Source: Pseudomonas sp. ACM7 (GTDB taxonomy: Bacteria; Pseudomonadota; Gammaproteobacteria; Pseudomonadales; Pseudomonadaceae). Taken from it: DNA of 64,000 nt. Below, piece by piece: positions 39,488 through 51,641 of the stretch (position 1 is its first letter; every line of letters begins with the position of its first letter). The stretch covers positions 3,654,354 through 3,718,353 of the forward strand of contig NZ_CP024866.1 in NCBI RefSeq assembly GCF_004136015.1. Direction: 5' to 3'. The position numbers were made by a program, and so were the translations under genes. The notes beneath the pieces were generated by a model, which worked only from the letters and a program-made list of their open reading frames with translations, was not told the DNA's origin and did not search any database.

Positions 39488-41098
39488 TCAACTTTGTTTC
39501 CGTCCGTGAGCAAAAGTGATGCGAAAGCAGCCGCCGCCTTGGCGTGATTTGAAGTCTAGGCGGGCCTGGTTGCTTTCGCACAGCTCACGGGACAGATAAA
39601 GCCCCAGGCCGGTGCCTTGGGGGCTGGTGGTGAAGAACGGTTCGAACAAGTGCACGTGATGCTCCGGTGCCACGCCGGGGCCATCGTCCAGGATCTCGAG
39701 GACCGGCAGCTGGCTGTCCGGGTCAACAAACAACTCGAGCCAGACCTGCGCGAGGTCGTGATTCAAGGCGCTATGGCGCCAGGCGTTGCGCAACAAATTG
39801 TCGAGAATCTGGGTCAGTTGGTCTGGGTCCATCAGGGTTTTGAAGTCTCCTGAGCCGATGCGCAGATGAATCTGCTGATGCTCGGTCGCCCCCTCGCGGG
39901 TTTCGTTGACGAACTGTTCCAGCCACGGCTTCAGATCAAGCCGTTGCGCTACGGTTTGCTGGCGGCGGGACAGTTGCAGGACGTTTTCGATTACCCGATT
40001 CATTCGCTGAGAGTGGTCTTGAATAATCTGTGTCAGACGTCGATCCGCGCGGTTCAGTTCCTCTGATTCTTGCAATAGCTGCGCGGCATGACTAACGGCG
40101 CCTAGTGGATTGCGGATTTCATGGGCGATACCGGCGGTCAGGCGACCGAGGGCAGCGAGCTTCAATTGCTGGGCTTGTTGAGCGATTTGCGCGAGGTCTT
40201 CGAGAAAGACCAGGGTCTGGTGGTGTGGACTTTGGTCCAGGGCAATGAAGCTCGGTTGCAGCTCCAGACCACTACTGGCGACTTTCAGGCTCTGGGGGCG
40301 CAGCGTCGGATTGTTGAGCCACAGTTGCAGGCGTTCGACCAGGCTGGGTAAGTAGTCGTCGATCAGTTGGCCTGCAAGATTTTCCCTGCCTAACAGGTTC
40401 AAGGCGCTGTGGTTGGCCAGTTGAACCCGCCGCTTGTCGTCGAGTACCAGGATGCCGGTACGCATGCGTTGCAGGATCAGTGCGTTGAGGGCTTCGAGGC
40501 CGACGACTTCGCTGGCCCGTTGTTCGGCGAGGGTTTCGCTGACTTCCAGGCGTCGGATCAGCCCTTGCACCAGCAATGCCGCAGCAAAACACAAGGCGCC
40601 GAGCGTGCTGACTTGCAGGTAATCGTTGGGGGTGGCGGGATGGCTGAAACTCAGGAGGAAGCTCAGCCCGACGATGCCGAGCGCGCCAACCGCGGCAATC
40701 AGCAGGCCGATGCGCCCTCGCAACAAGGTGTTACTGATGGCTACCGATACGATCAGCAAGTTGCCGATGGCGCTGGCCACACCGCCGGCGGCGTAGAACA
40801 GACCGCACAGCAGCAGGACGTCGGTCAGCGCCAGGCTGAACAGTTGCGCCGGGCGCCGGGTGTTCCCGAGGAATACCACCAGCAGGATATTCAGCACCAG
40901 GTAAAACCAGCTGCCACTGCGCAGCAGGTCGTCATTGCTGAACGTCAGCAGCTGGTTGTCCATGTTGCTGGAGATCAACAGCACCAGGGTGATGCCGATG
41001 CTCAAGCGGTAAAGGTGATAGAGGCGCAGCAGTCGCTGGGCCTGTTTGCTGCCGGGACTGGAGGTCTCAGCGATCACTGGAGCCCGGGCCTTGCTCAA
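39488..41098 (-). CDS. pilS: Sensor histidine kinase PilS
   Basis: 536-residue membrane sensor partner of PilR. Six membrane helices in the first 190 residues, a PAS domain near residues 205-310, then HisKA with GIAHEIRNPLGAVSHA and HATPase with LTQILDNLLRNAWRH, DDGPGV and GTGLGLYLSRELC. It begins at a TTG at 41098 preceded by AGG, and overlaps the previous small gene by 32 nt; an in-frame GTG at 41077 is an alternative start. PAO1 has the same order (PA4546-PA4547). Confidence 0.94.
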   Translation of the reverse strand: MSKARAPVIAETSSPGSKQAQRLLRLYHLYRLSIGITLVLLISSNMDNQLLTFSNDDLLRSGSWFYLVLNILLVVFLGNTRRPAQLFSLALTDVLLLCGLFYAAGGVASAIGNLLIVSVAISNTLLRGRIGLLIAAVGALGIVGLSFLLSFSHPATPNDYLQVSTLGALCFAAALLVQGLIRRLEVSETLAEQRASEVVGLEALNALILQRMRTGILVLDDKRRVQLANHSALNLLGRENLAGQLIDDYLPSLVERLQLWLNNPTLRPQSLKVASSGLELQPSFIALDQSPHHQTLVFLEDLAQIAQQAQQLKLAALGRLTAGIAHEIRNPLGAVSHAAQLLQESEELNRADRRLTQIIQDHSQRMNRVIENVLQLSRRQQTVAQRLDLKPWLEQFVNETREGATEHQQIHLRIGSGDFKTLMDPDQLTQILDNLLRNAWRHSALNHDLAQVWLELFVDPDSQLPVLEILDDGPGVAPEHHVHLFEPFFTTSPQGTGLGLYLSRELCESNQARLDFKSRQGGGCFRITFAHGRKQS

Positions 41099-41300
41099 GA
41101 TGAGCCTGGCTGCAATACCACTGTTGTTGAAGGCTCAGCGCGCGGTCGCGTGGCAGGTGTACGCCGCAATGGGCGCAGCGGACCATGGGCGCCGCTTCCA
41201 GCTCGGCAGGGGACTTGGGCACGGAAGCCTGGCCCTTGAACTTGCGCCAGAACCATATCGCTGCGGCAATCAGGGCGATCCAGAACAGTAAACGAAGCAT
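41067..41300 (-). CDS. PP0621-family small membrane protein
   Basis: 77-residue protein: one N-terminal membrane helix (LLFWIALIAAAIWFWRKF), then a short cytoplasmic metal-binding module, VRCAHCGVHLPRD...WYCSQAHLE, with CxxC and C-x3-H, so zinc could bind. Named PP0621 family from memory of Pseudomonas annotation; function unknown. Its 3' end overlaps pilS by 32 nt, suggesting coupling to the sensor kinase. Confidence 0.8.
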   Translation of the reverse strand: MLRLLFWIALIAAAIWFWRKFKGQASVPKSPAELEAAPMVRCAHCGVHLPRDRALSLQQQWYCSQAHLEQGPGSSDR

Positions 41301-41378
41301 GATGAGCTGCTATTCGACGAGTGATGAGCCAGTTTAGCCAAGGACATGACCAGCGCACAGCGTAATAATCGAGCCCAT

Positions 41379-41407
41379 AAAAAAGGAGCCTCGAAAGGCT
41401 CCTTTTT
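41379..41407. terminator. Symmetrical terminator between bamD and the PP0621 gene
   Basis: AAAAAGGAGCC / GGCTCCTTTTT hairpin with TCGAAA loop. T-runs on both strands; placed just after the bamD stop. Confidence 0.88.
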
Positions 41408-41422
41408 GTACAACCCGATGTG

Positions 41423-42445
41423 TCAGTCAAACACGCCGAAGGTCATGTAGCTGAACCACGAGCGGTCGCTGTTATTGGCTTCGGACTCGTGTTGCTCTTC
41501 TTCGATCACGTCGCCATTTTCATCTTTAGGCTTGAGATCGTTCGGAATCGCGTCCTTGGCGTCCTGGAATTGCTTCTGCACGTCCTGGTTGGCGCGGGTT
41601 TCGCCCGGCGGCAGCGGTGGACGGGATTCGATCAAGCCCAGGGTCGCCTTGCTCAACCACGACCGGTTGTCGGCTTCGGCCACCGATGGCACGAACTGAC
41701 CGTCCACCAGGCTTGGGTGTTTCGGGTAGTTGAGTTTCAGTGTTTCGAGGCTGGTGTTGGCGAGTTCGTCCAGGTGCAGACGCTGGTAGGCCTCTGTCAT
41801 CACCGCCAGGCCGTCACCGACCGAAGGGGTTTCCTGGAAGTTTTCCACCACGTAGCGACCACGGTTCGCGGCGGCGACATAGGCCTGACGCGTCAGGTAG
41901 TAGTTGGCAACGTGAATCTCGTAGGCCGCCAGCAGGTTGCGCAGGTAGATCATGCGCTGCTTGGCGTCCGGCGAGTAGCGGCTGTTGGGGAAGCGGCTGG
42001 TCAGCTGGGCGAACTCGTTGTAGGAGTCGCGAGCGGCGCCCGGGTCACGCTTGGTCATGTCCAACGGCAGGAAGCGCGACAACAAGCCGACGTCCTGGTC
42101 GAAAGAAGTCAGACCCTTGAGGTAATACGCGTAATCCACGTTCGGGTGCTGCGGGTGCAGGCGAATGAAGCGTTCGGCGGCGGACTTCGCAGCTTCAGGC
42201 TCGGTGTTCTTGTAGTTGGCGTAGATGAGCTCGAGTTGAGCCTGATCGGCGTAGCGACCGAACGGATAACGCGACTCCAGCGCCTTCAGCTTGGCTGTGG
42301 CGGCGGTGTAGCTATTGTTGTCCAGATCGTGCTGAGCCTGCTGGTACAGCTCGACTTCGCTCAGGTTTTCGTCTACGACTTCCTTCGATGAGCAAGCAGC
42401 GGTCAATGCGAGGATGGCGATCAGCAGCAGGTGTTTCACTTGCAT
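41423..42445 (-). CDS. bamD: Outer-membrane assembly lipoprotein BamD
   Basis: 340-residue TPR lipoprotein of the BAM complex. Signal peptide [18 protein letters not shown] has lipobox at Cys18; [41 protein letters not shown] and [20 protein letters not shown] are BamD signatures. The C-terminal tail is charged and longer than in E. coli, a Pseudomonas trait. Start at 42445 (the open frame runs 51 codons further). Divergent from rluD. Confidence 0.96.
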   Translation of the reverse strand: MQVKHLLLIAILALTAACSSKEVVDENLSEVELYQQAQHDLDNNSYTAATAKLKALESRYPFGRYADQAQLELIYANYKNTEPEAAKSAAERFIRLHPQHPNVDYAYYLKGLTSFDQDVGLLSRFLPLDMTKRDPGAARDSYNEFAQLTSRFPNSRYSPDAKQRMIYLRNLLAAYEIHVANYYLTRQAYVAAANRGRYVVENFQETPSVGDGLAVMTEAYQRLHLDELANTSLETLKLNYPKHPSLVDGQFVPSVAEADNRSWLSKATLGLIESRPPLPPGETRANQDVQKQFQDAKDAIPNDLKPKDENGDVIEEEQHESEANNSDRSWFSYMTFGVFD

Positions 42446-42596
42446 GGCGGCTTGCGTCCCTATGACGGCCGCTGTCTTGGGCGGGGCCGTCCTGTTATGA
42501 TGAGCGCCCCGTTGAATAGCCTCGGGGCAAAAGACGCCGTATTTAACCACAAGCGCGCAGCCGAAACCAAAGGCTGTGCCGACGCCTAGTCTGAGC

Positions 42597-43559
42597 ATGT
42601 CCGATAAAATTGAACTTCGCGCAGAGGTGCCGTCCGAATTGGGCGGCCAACGCCTCGATCAAGTCGCCGCACAATTATTCGCTGAGCACTCGCGCTCGCG
42701 CCTTTCCGCCTGGATCAAAGACGGCCGCCTGACTGTGGATGGGGCGGTTATCCGCCCGCGAGACATCGTTCATGGTGGTGCCATTCTTGAACTCACTGCC
42801 GAGCAGGAAGCTCAGGGCGAATGGATCGCTCAAGACATCGAGCTGGACATCGTCTATGAAGATGACGACATCCTGGTGATCAACAAACCCGCGGGTCTGG
42901 TGGTGCATCCTGCCGCCGGTCACGCTGATGGCACCTTGCTCAACGCCTTGCTGCACCACGTGCCGGACATCATCAATGTACCCCGCGCCGGTATCGTGCA
43001 TCGTCTGGACAAGGACACCACCGGTCTGATGGTGGTGGCCAAGACCATTCAGGCGCAAACACAGCTTGTCACGCAATTGCAGAGCCGCAGCGTAAGCCGG
43101 ATCTACGAGTGCATCGTGATCGGTGTGGTGACGGCCGGCGGCAAGATCAACGCGCCGATCGGTCGTCATGGTCAGCAACGCCAGCGCATGGCCGTGATGG
43201 AAGGTGGCAAGCAAGCCGTCAGTCATTACCGCGTGCTCGAGCGTTTCCGTTCCCACACTCACGTGCGGGTGAAGCTGGAAACCGGTCGTACGCACCAGAT
43301 TCGTGTGCATATGGCTCACATCAACTTCCCGTTGGTCGGAGATCCTGCCTACGGCGGTCGTTTCCGCATTCCGCCGGCAGCCAGTGTGACCATGATCGAA
43401 TCGTTGAAGGCGTTCCCGCGTCAGGCGCTGCATGCGCGGTTCCTGGAGCTGGATCACCCGACCACCGGTAAACGCATGAGCTGGGAATCGCCACTGCCGG
43501 ACGATTTCGTCTGGTTGCTGACGCTGCTCAAGCAAGATCGTGAGGCGTTCATCGGATGA
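42597..43559 (+). CDS. rluD: 23S rRNA pseudouridine synthase RluD
   Basis: 320-residue enzyme modifying helix 69 of 23S rRNA. N-terminal S4-like domain ([20 protein letters not shown]), catalytic [17 protein letters not shown] with the key Asp, then [24 protein letters not shown]. Start at 42597 following GAGC. The stop overlaps the pgeF ATG. Confidence 0.96.
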   Translation: MSDKIELRAEVPSELGGQRLDQVAAQLFAEHSRSRLSAWIKDGRLTVDGAVIRPRDIVHGGAILELTAEQEAQGEWIAQDIELDIVYEDDDILVINKPAGLVVHPAAGHADGTLLNALLHHVPDIINVPRAGIVHRLDKDTTGLMVVAKTIQAQTQLVTQLQSRSVSRIYECIVIGVVTAGGKINAPIGRHGQQRQRMAVMEGGKQAVSHYRVLERFRSHTHVRVKLETGRTHQIRVHMAHINFPLVGDPAYGGRFRIPPAASVTMIESLKAFPRQALHARFLELDHPTTGKRMSWESPLPDDFVWLLTLLKQDREAFIG

Positions 43560-44281
43560 GTGACTGGCTGATTCCCGACTGGCCTGCGCCTACCGGGGTG
43601 AAAGCCTGCGTTACCACCCGTGCGGGCGGCGTCAGTCTGGCGCCGTTCGACAGCCTCAACCTCGGCGATCACGTCGATGACAGCCCCGAAGCTGTTGCCG
43701 AAAACCGCCGTCGCCTCACCGATCATTTCTCTATTCAACCGGCCTGGTTAAAGCAGGTTCACGGCATTGCCGTGGCCCACGCAGACCCAAGCCAGGTGGC
43801 CACGGCCGATGCCAGCTGGACGGCAACGCCCGGTATTGCCTGTACGGCGATGACCGCGGATTGCCTGCCTGCATTGTTTTGCGACCGTGCAGGTACTCGC
43901 GTCGCGGCGGCCCATGCCGGTTGGCGCGGGTTGGCGGCGGGTGTGCTGGAAGCGACTCTAGACACGCTGGCCGTGCCACCAGAAGAAGTGCTGGTCTGGC
44001 TCGGCCCGGCCATAGGCCCGCAAACCTTTGAAGTCGGCCCTGAAGTGCGCGAAACTTTCGTCGAGCAATTGCCCGAAGCCGCCAAAGCCTTCGTACCGAG
44101 TCAAAATGCTGGCAAATTCATGGCTGACATTTACGAGCTGGCGCGCTTACGTCTGGCGGCTCGCGGTGTCACCGCTGTTTATGGTGGCGGTTTCTGTACC
44201 GTGACCGATCCACGCTTCTTTTCTTACCGCCGCAGTCCACGCACCGGTCGGTTTGCCTCCCTCATTTGGCTCGAACGCTAA
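43556..44281 (+). CDS. pgeF: YfiH/LACC1-family protein PgeF
   Basis: 241-residue multicopper-oxidase-like family member, called polyphenol oxidase or peptidoglycan editing factor. Motifs: TTRAGGVS, KQVHGIAV, TADCLPALF, AAHAGWRGLAAGVLEATL and GPAIGPQTFEVG, containing the conserved metal-binding His and Cys. ATGA overlap with rluD; conserved with clpB downstream in Pseudomonas. Confidence 0.93.
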   Translation: MSDWLIPDWPAPTGVKACVTTRAGGVSLAPFDSLNLGDHVDDSPEAVAENRRRLTDHFSIQPAWLKQVHGIAVAHADPSQVATADASWTATPGIACTAMTADCLPALFCDRAGTRVAAAHAGWRGLAAGVLEATLDTLAVPPEEVLVWLGPAIGPQTFEVGPEVRETFVEQLPEAAKAFVPSQNAGKFMADIYELARLRLAARGVTAVYGGGFCTVTDPRFFSYRRSPRTGRFASLIWLER

Positions 44282-44311
44282 ACTTCTCTGATCTGCATCA
44301 ACTGAGCGACG

Positions 44312-44341
44312 CTTGAAACTCCCAGAATCGACCGCATCTAT
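44312..44341 (+). promoter_or_regulatory. clpB: Sigma-32 (RpoH) heat-shock promoter of clpB
   Basis: CTTGAAA at 44312-44318, about 14 bp, then CGCATCTAT, close to the RpoH consensus CTTGAAA/CCCATnT. About 70 bp upstream of the clpB start. Confidence 0.75.
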
Positions 44342-44411
44342 AACGGTATCTGGCAGGTTTCTTCATTCAGGATGTTTTATAGGTCCGGCCTGCTCAAAAG
44401 GAAGGTGACCC

Positions 44412-46976
44412 ATGCGTATAGACCGTTTAACCAGCAAGTTGCAGTTAGCCTTGTCCGACGCCCAATCCCTGGCCGTCGGCCTCGATCATCCGGGGATTGA
44501 ACCGGCGCACTTGATGCAAGCCATGCTTGAACAGCAGGGTGGTTCGATCAAACCCCTGTTGATGCAGGTCGGCTTTGACGTCAACAGCTTGCGTAAAGAG
44601 CTGACCAAAGAGCTCGACCAACTACCAAAAATCCAGAACCCGACCGGCGACGTCAACATGTCGCAGGATTTGGCGCGCCTGCTCAACCAGGCCGATCGTC
44701 TGGCCCAGCAGAAGGGTGACCAGTTCATCTCCAGCGAGCTGGTGTTGCTCGCCGCCATGGACGAGAACAGCAAGCTCGGCAAATTGTTGCTCGGCCAGGG
44801 CGTCAGCAAGAAAGCCCTGGAAAACGCGATCAACAACCTGCGCGGTGGTGAGGCCGTCAATGACGCCAACCACGAAGAGTCGCGTCAGGCGCTGGATAAA
44901 TACACCGTCGACCTGACCAAGCGTGCCGAAGAAGGCAAGCTCGATCCGGTGATCGGCCGTGACGACGAAATTCGCCGGACCATTCAGGTCCTGCAACGCC
45001 GCACCAAGAACAACCCGGTGCTGATCGGTGAGCCTGGCGTGGGTAAAACTGCCATCGCCGAGGGCCTGGCCCAGCGCATCATCAACGGCGAAGTGCCGGA
45101 TGGATTGAAAGGCAAGCGTCTGCTGTCCCTGGACATGGGGTCGCTGATTGCCGGTGCCAAGTACCGTGGCGAGTTCGAAGAGCGCCTCAAATCCCTGCTC
45201 AACGAACTGTCGAAGCAGGAAGGACAGATCATTCTGTTCATCGACGAACTGCACACCATGGTCGGCGCCGGTAAAGGCGAAGGCTCGATGGACGCGGGCA
45301 ACATGCTCAAACCCGCCCTGGCTCGTGGTGAGTTGCACTGCGTCGGCGCGACCACGCTCAACGAGTACCGCCAATATATAGAGAAGGATGCGGCCCTCGA
45401 ACGGCGCTTCCAGAAAGTGCTGGTGGACGAGCCGAGCGAAGAAGACACCATCGCGATTCTGCGTGGCCTGAAAGAGCGTTACGAGGTTCACCACAAAGTG
45501 GCGATCACCGACGGTGCGATCATCGCTGCGGCCAAGCTCAGTCATCGCTACATCACTGACCGTCAGCTGCCGGACAAAGCCATTGACCTGATCGACGAAG
45601 CCGCCAGCCGCATCCGCATGGAGATCGACTCCAAGCCCGAAGTGCTCGATCGTCTGGAACGTCGTCTGATTCAGCTGAAGGTGGAATCCCAGGCGCTGAA
45701 GAAAGAAAGCGACGAAGCCGCGATAAAACGTCTGGAAAAACTCCAGGAAGAAATTGTTCGCCTCGAGCGTGAATACTCGGACCTGGAGGAGATCTGGAAC
45801 GCGGAAAAAGCCGAAGTTCAGGGTTCTGCGCAGATCCAGCAGAAAATCGAACAGTCCCGTCAGGAACTGGAAGCTGCCCGCCGCAAAGGCGACTTGAACC
45901 GAATGGCCGAGTTGCAGTACGGGATCATCCCGGACCTGGAGCGCAGCCTGCAAATGGTCGACCAGCACGGCAAAACTGAAAACCAGTTACTGCGCAGCAA
46001 GGTGACCGAAGAAGAGATTGCTGAAGTCGTTTCGAAGTGGACCGGCATTCCGGTGTCGAAAATGCTCGAAGGCGAGCGCGACAAGCTGATGAAGATGGAA
46101 AGCCTGTTGCACCAACGTGTGATCGGCCAGGACGAAGCGGTGATTGCCGTTTCCAACGCCGTGCGGCGGTCCCGCGCCGGTTTGTCCGATCCTAATCGCC
46201 CGAGCGGCTCGTTCATGTTCCTCGGCCCTACCGGTGTCGGTAAAACCGAGCTGTGCAAGGCGCTGGCCGAGTTCCTCTTTGATACGGAAGAGGCGATGGT
46301 GCGGATCGACATGTCCGAATTCATGGAAAAACATTCCGTGGCTCGCCTGATCGGCGCGCCACCAGGCTACGTAGGCTACGAAGAGGGCGGTTACCTGACC
46401 GAGGCGGTGCGTCGCAAGCCTTATTCGGTGATCCTCCTGGACGAGGTCGAGAAGGCCCACCCGGACGTTTTCAACATCTTGCTGCAAGTGCTGGAAGATG
46501 GCCGACTGACCGACAGTCATGGCCGCACGGTGGATTTCAAAAATACCGTGATTGTCATGACCTCCAACCTCGGTTCGGTGCAGATCCAGGAATTGGTCGG
46601 TGATCGTGAAGCGCAGCGTGCGGCGGTGATGGATGCGATTTCCACGCACTTCCGGCCGGAGTTCATCAACCGTGTCGATGAAGTGGTGATCTTCGAGCCG
46701 TTGGCTCGGGATCAGATCGCGGGCATTACCGAGATCCAGTTGGGTCGCCTGCGCAGTCGCCTGACCGAGCGCGAGCTGAAGCTTGATCTCAGCCCTGAGG
46801 CCATGGATAAGCTGATCGCGGTAGGTTACGACCCGGTTTACGGCGCACGGCCGCTCAAACGAGCGATTCAGCGCTGGATCGAGAACCCGCTGGCGCAGCT
46901 GATTCTGTCCGGTCGTTTCATGCCGGGCGATACCGCCAAGGGTGTCGTGGAAAATGACGAAATCGTCTTCGTCTGA
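44412..46976 (+). CDS. clpB: Disaggregase ClpB
   Basis: 854-residue Hsp100 chaperone that with DnaK rescues aggregated proteins. Clp_N repeats (residues 1-145), NBD1 with [13 protein letters not shown] and [13 protein letters not shown], long M-domain coiled coil (about 405-525, heptad-rich), NBD2 with [13 protein letters not shown] and [12 protein letters not shown]. Starts ATGCGTATAGACCG after AAGGAAGG. Heat-shock promoter and terminator on each side, so it is likely a single-gene unit besides read-through from pgeF. Confidence 0.97.
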   Translation: MRIDRLTSKLQLALSDAQSLAVGLDHPGIEPAHLMQAMLEQQGGSIKPLLMQVGFDVNSLRKELTKELDQLPKIQNPTGDVNMSQDLARLLNQADRLAQQKGDQFISSELVLLAAMDENSKLGKLLLGQGVSKKALENAINNLRGGEAVNDANHEESRQALDKYTVDLTKRAEEGKLDPVIGRDDEIRRTIQVLQRRTKNNPVLIGEPGVGKTAIAEGLAQRIINGEVPDGLKGKRLLSLDMGSLIAGAKYRGEFEERLKSLLNELSKQEGQIILFIDELHTMVGAGKGEGSMDAGNMLKPALARGELHCVGATTLNEYRQYIEKDAALERRFQKVLVDEPSEEDTIAILRGLKERYEVHHKVAITDGAIIAAAKLSHRYITDRQLPDKAIDLIDEAASRIRMEIDSKPEVLDRLERRLIQLKVESQALKKESDEAAIKRLEKLQEEIVRLEREYSDLEEIWNAEKAEVQGSAQIQQKIEQSRQELEAARRKGDLNRMAELQYGIIPDLERSLQMVDQHGKTENQLLRSKVTEEEIAEVVSKWTGIPVSKMLEGERDKLMKMESLLHQRVIGQDEAVIAVSNAVRRSRAGLSDPNRPSGSFMFLGPTGVGKTELCKALAEFLFDTEEAMVRIDMSEFMEKHSVARLIGAPPGYVGYEEGGYLTEAVRRKPYSVILLDEVEKAHPDVFNILLQVLEDGRLTDSHGRTVDFKNTVIVMTSNLGSVQIQELVGDREAQRAAVMDAISTHFRPEFINRVDEVVIFEPLARDQIAGITEIQLGRLRSRLTERELKLDLSPEAMDKLIAVGYDPVYGARPLKRAIQRWIENPLAQLILSGRFMPGDTAKGVVENDEIVFV

Positions 46977-47000
46977 TCCCTGGCGGCAGTAAAAGAGAGG

Positions 47001-47027
47001 AGGCCTCGCATTGCGAGGCCTTTTTTT
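47001..47027 (+). terminator. Terminator of clpB
   Basis: AGGCCTCGCA / TTGCGAGGCC stem followed by seven T, 24 bp after the stop. Confidence 0.93.
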
Positions 47028-47160
47028 CGCCAGGCTGTTGAACTGAAAGGAAAAGGCTTGTAAAGTGCGCCCCGCAGTAAGTCGCCCTGAAGGGTTTCTG
47101 CTCCCCAAGCAGGAATCTGAAATAAGTTGCAAATCATTAACTTGAAAGCAATTTAGGGGG

Positions 47161-47188
47161 TTGACAGAGGTGCTTAAGATTGTAGAAT
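47161..47188 (+). promoter_or_regulatory. Promoter of the tRNA cluster
   Basis: TTGACA at 47161-47166, 16 bp, TAGAAT at 47183-47188, followed by a GC-rich stretch (AGCGCGCC), as often seen in stringently controlled tRNA promoters. This gap (47028-47292) has no gene. Confidence 0.7.
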
Positions 47189-47292
47189 AGCGCGCCTCAG
47201 ACACACGAACGCAGCGATGCGAACGGGTCGAAGAGGTGAAGCAAGCTTCATAGTTGTAAATTGAAATATCAGTAGTAATTGAAATATGTAGT

Positions 47293-47368
47293 TCCGTGAT
47301 AGCTCAGTCGGTAGAGCAAATGACTGTTAATCATTGGGTCCCAGGTTCGAGTCCTGGTCACGGAGCCA
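47293..47368 (+). tRNA. tRNA-Asn (anticodon GTT)
   Basis: 76 nt, TCCGTGA/TCACGGA acceptor stem, D-loop AGCTCAGTCGGTAGAGCA, anticodon loop CTGTTAA, TTCGAGTCC T-arm, encoded GCCA end. Confidence 0.97.
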
Positions 47369-47377
47369 ATTTCAAGC

Positions 47378-47454
47378 CGGGGTATAGCGCAGTCCGGTAG
47401 CGCGCCTGCTTTGGGAGCAGGATGTCAGGAGTTCGAATCCCCTTACCCCGACCA
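47378..47454 (+). tRNA. tRNA-Pro (anticodon TGG), copy 1
   Basis: 77 nt, CGGGGTA/TACCCCG acceptor stem, anticodon loop TTTGGGA, GTTCGAATC T-arm, encoded CCA. Identical to the copy at 47634. Confidence 0.97.
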
Positions 47455-47459
47455 TTTTT

Positions 47460-47535
47460 GGGTCGTTAGCTCAGTTGGTAGAGCAGTTGGCTTTTAACCA
47501 ATTGGTCGTAGGTTCGAATCCCACACGACCCACCA
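47460..47535 (+). tRNA. tRNA-Lys (anticodon TTT)
   Basis: 76 nt, GGGTCGT/ACGACCC acceptor stem, anticodon loop CTTTTAA, GTTCGAATC T-arm, encoded ACCA. Confidence 0.97.
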
Positions 47536-47600
47536 TTTTTGAAACCAGTTAACGCTGGGGTCAGATCTTAAGATCAGAGGCCAAAAAGCACTGATCGAAG

Positions 47601-47629
47601 AAGGCGACTTTTTAAAGGTCGCCTTTTTA
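47601..47629 (+). terminator. Terminator between the tRNA-Lys and the second tRNA-Pro
   Basis: AAGGCGACTTTT / AAAGGTCGCCTTTTT hairpin with a T-rich tail. It should stop the Asn-Pro-Lys transcript before the second tRNA-Pro. Confidence 0.8.
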
Positions 47630-47633
47630 TTAC

Positions 47634-49503
<1,870 letters not shown>

Positions 49504-49520
49504 ATGTTCCAGACACAAGA

Positions 49521-49552
49521 AAGCCGCGCTTCTCGACGGAAAAGCGCGGCTT
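49521..49552. terminator. Hairpin between chemoreceptor and EF-hand genes
   Basis: AAGCCGCGCTT / AAGCGCGGCTT stem, 10-nt loop, with short T-rich flanks on both strands; convergent genes share it. Confidence 0.75.
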
Positions 49553-49565
49553 GGTTCTCGGAAAC

Positions 49566-49963
49566 TTAGGCGCCGTCTTGGTCTTTCAGGTACTCGAACA
49601 AACCTTTTGGCATTTTCTTGCCATTGGCTTCGAAGTTGGCTTTCACGTTGTCGTAAGCCTCTTGCTCGTCGATGAAGCCGTCATGGTTGGTGTCGATCTT
49701 GTCGAAATTGGACTTCGGCGCGACTTTCTGGAATTCGGCACGGGAGACCTTGCCATCGCCATCCGTGTCGGTTTTTGCCATCGAAGCATCGCCACACTTG
49801 CCTCGCCACATTTACCTTCAGGGGTTTTCACAACCTGTTCGGCCGAGGCCAGCAGGTAGCCCTGAGTCAGAGGTTGCGAGGCGAACACAGAGCCGGACAA
49901 CATCATGCCACCGGCCAAAACAGCGCCGAGCAAACCGATAGTGTTTTTGGTGGTACGGGACAT
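49566..49963 (-). pseudogene. EF-hand protein with EGKCG motifs, frameshifted
   Basis: A small exported protein broken by one missing base. Frame 1 from 49963 (AGGAGT upstream) reads a signal peptide MSRTTKNTIGLLGAVLAGGM...VFA, then EGKCGE. At about 49797-49804 the sequence GAGGCAAG has one G fewer than a GAGGGCAAG that would continue into EGKCGD. The next frame then gives AKTDTDGDGKVSRAEF and DKIDTNHDGFIDEQEA, two EF-hand loops with all ligands, to a TAA at 49566. Restored length is 132 residues. The two EGKCG motifs resemble copper-linked HvfA/bufferin RiPP precursors; no MNIO (DUF692) maturase gene is in the window. A true mutation and a sequencing error cannot be told apart here. Confidence 0.8.
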
Positions 49964-50181
49964 TTCAATACTCCTGGGTTGCACGACACAACCGTTCGAT
50001 AAAGGACGCCACGTAAGTGCGGCGATAACCGTAGCTGGCGGGGAGCCTTGCTTGGGTGTGGCCATTTAGCGGGCGTGGTGTATCGCTACTGTGTCGCGCA
50101 AGGGGGGAGTTTGTAAGCGAAGGGGATGAAACGGCAGGGGAGATACAGTGAGACACAGATCTGCAAGGCACTGACTAACAA

Positions 50182-50273
50182 ATGTGGGAGCGAGCTTGCT
50201 CGCGATAGCGTCCGTACAGTCGACATCAATGTCGCCTGACGCGCCGCCATCGCGAGCAAGCTCGCTCCCACAG
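50182..50273. repeat. REP pair, GTGGGAGCGAGC family
   Basis: GTGGGAGCGAGCTTGCTCGC and its inverse flank about 50 bp with ACAGTCGACATC. With the EF-hand gene's upstream region it fills the gap 49964-50282; I see no gene there. Confidence 0.9.
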
Positions 50274-50282
50274 GTTTTTGTA

Positions 50283-51581
50283 TCAGTGCAGCTTCAACCG
50301 CGGCTCAGTCCCGCGCCCGATCTTGCTCCCCAACATCAACATCGCCGTACGAAACGCGCCATACAGCGCCATCTGGTGCATGCGATACAGCGACACGTAA
50401 AACATCCGCGCCAGCCAGCCTTCAAGCATCACGCTGCCGGTGAGGTTGCCCATCAAGTTACCCACAGCCGAAAAACGCGACAGCGAGATCAGCGAGCCGT
50501 AGTCGGTGTATTTGTACGCAGGCAGAGGCTTGCCTTCGATCCGCAGTTTCAGCGATTTGGCCAGCAACGAAGCTTGCTGATGAGCAGCCTGGGCGCGCGG
50601 CGGTACATTGCGATCGGTGCCCGGTTGCGGGCAGGCCGCGCAGTCACCGAAGGCGAAGATGTTCTCGTCGCGGGTGGTTTGCAGGGTCGGCAGTACTTGC
50701 AGCTGATTGATCCGGTTGGTCTCCAGACCATCGATGTCCTTGAGAAAACCCGGTGCGCGAATCCCGGCGGCCCAGACTTTCAGGCTGGCGTTGATGACTT
50801 TGCCATCGGCGGTAATCAGGCTGTCGGCTGTCACTTCACTGACGGCGGCATTGGTCATGACGTTGACCCCGAGTTTCTCCAGGGTTTTATGCACAGGCCC
50901 GCCGATACGTTCCGGCAGGGCCGGCAACACCCGTGGCCCGGCTTCGATCAGGGTGATGTGCATGTTTTCCGGTTTGATCCGGTCAAGACCATAGGCGGCC
51001 AATTCATGCGCGGCGTTGTGCAATTCGGCGGCCAGTTCAACCCCGGTGGCACCGGCGCCGACGATGGCGACGCTGATCTGCTCGACCTTGTCGGTTTGCC
51101 CGGCATGGGCGCGCAGGTAATGGTTGAGCAATTGCTGGTGGAAACGCTCGGCCTGTTTGCGGGTGTCGAGGAACAGGCAGTGTTGCGCCGCGCCCTGGGT
51201 GCCGAAATCGTTGGTGGTGCTGCCGACCGCGATCACCAGCGAGTCGTAACCCACTTCGCGCGCCGGGACCAGTTCAATGCCGGCTTCGTCGTAGGTGGCC
51301 GCCAGCTGGATTTTTTTCGCCGCGCGATCAAGCCCGCTCATGCGCCCCAGCTGGAACTCGAAGTGGTTCCATTTGGCCTGGGCAACATAGTTGAGTTCGT
51401 CTTCGGAAGAGTTCAGCGACCCGGCCGCCACTTCGTGCAACAGCGGTTTCCAGATGTGGGTCAGGTTCGCGTCGACCAGCATCACACTGGCCGTGCCGCG
51501 CTTGCCCAGAGTCTTACCCAGACGGGTAGCCAACTCCAGACCGCCGGCGCCGCCGCCAACGATGACAATACGATGAGTCAT
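50283..51581 (-). CDS. ndh: Type II NADH dehydrogenase
   Basis: 432-residue membrane-bound flavoprotein feeding electrons from NADH to ubiquinone without proton pumping. FAD site RIVIVGGGAGGLELATRLG, NADH site VAIVGAGATGVELAAELH, and IFAFGDCAACPQ with a family-typical Cys pair. The C-terminal part (TGSVMLEGWLARMFYVSLYRMHQ) gives membrane attachment. Start at 51581 (MTHRIV), the family start; 12 codons further upstream is open. Ortholog of PA4538. Confidence 0.93.
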   Translation of the reverse strand: MTHRIVIVGGGAGGLELATRLGKTLGKRGTASVMLVDANLTHIWKPLLHEVAAGSLNSSEDELNYVAQAKWNHFEFQLGRMSGLDRAAKKIQLAATYDEAGIELVPAREVGYDSLVIAVGSTTNDFGTQGAAQHCLFLDTRKQAERFHQQLLNHYLRAHAGQTDKVEQISVAIVGAGATGVELAAELHNAAHELAAYGLDRIKPENMHITLIEAGPRVLPALPERIGGPVHKTLEKLGVNVMTNAAVSEVTADSLITADGKVINASLKVWAAGIRAPGFLKDIDGLETNRINQLQVLPTLQTTRDENIFAFGDCAACPQPGTDRNVPPRAQAAHQQASLLAKSLKLRIEGKPLPAYKYTDYGSLISLSRFSAVGNLMGNLTGSVMLEGWLARMFYVSLYRMHQMALYGAFRTAMLMLGSKIGRGTEPRLKLH

Positions 51582-51641
51582 GGGGATATCTCGCAAGGCT
51601 AAAAGAAATCGGTGCAATTACCCGAGCGAGCGCGATGCTGC

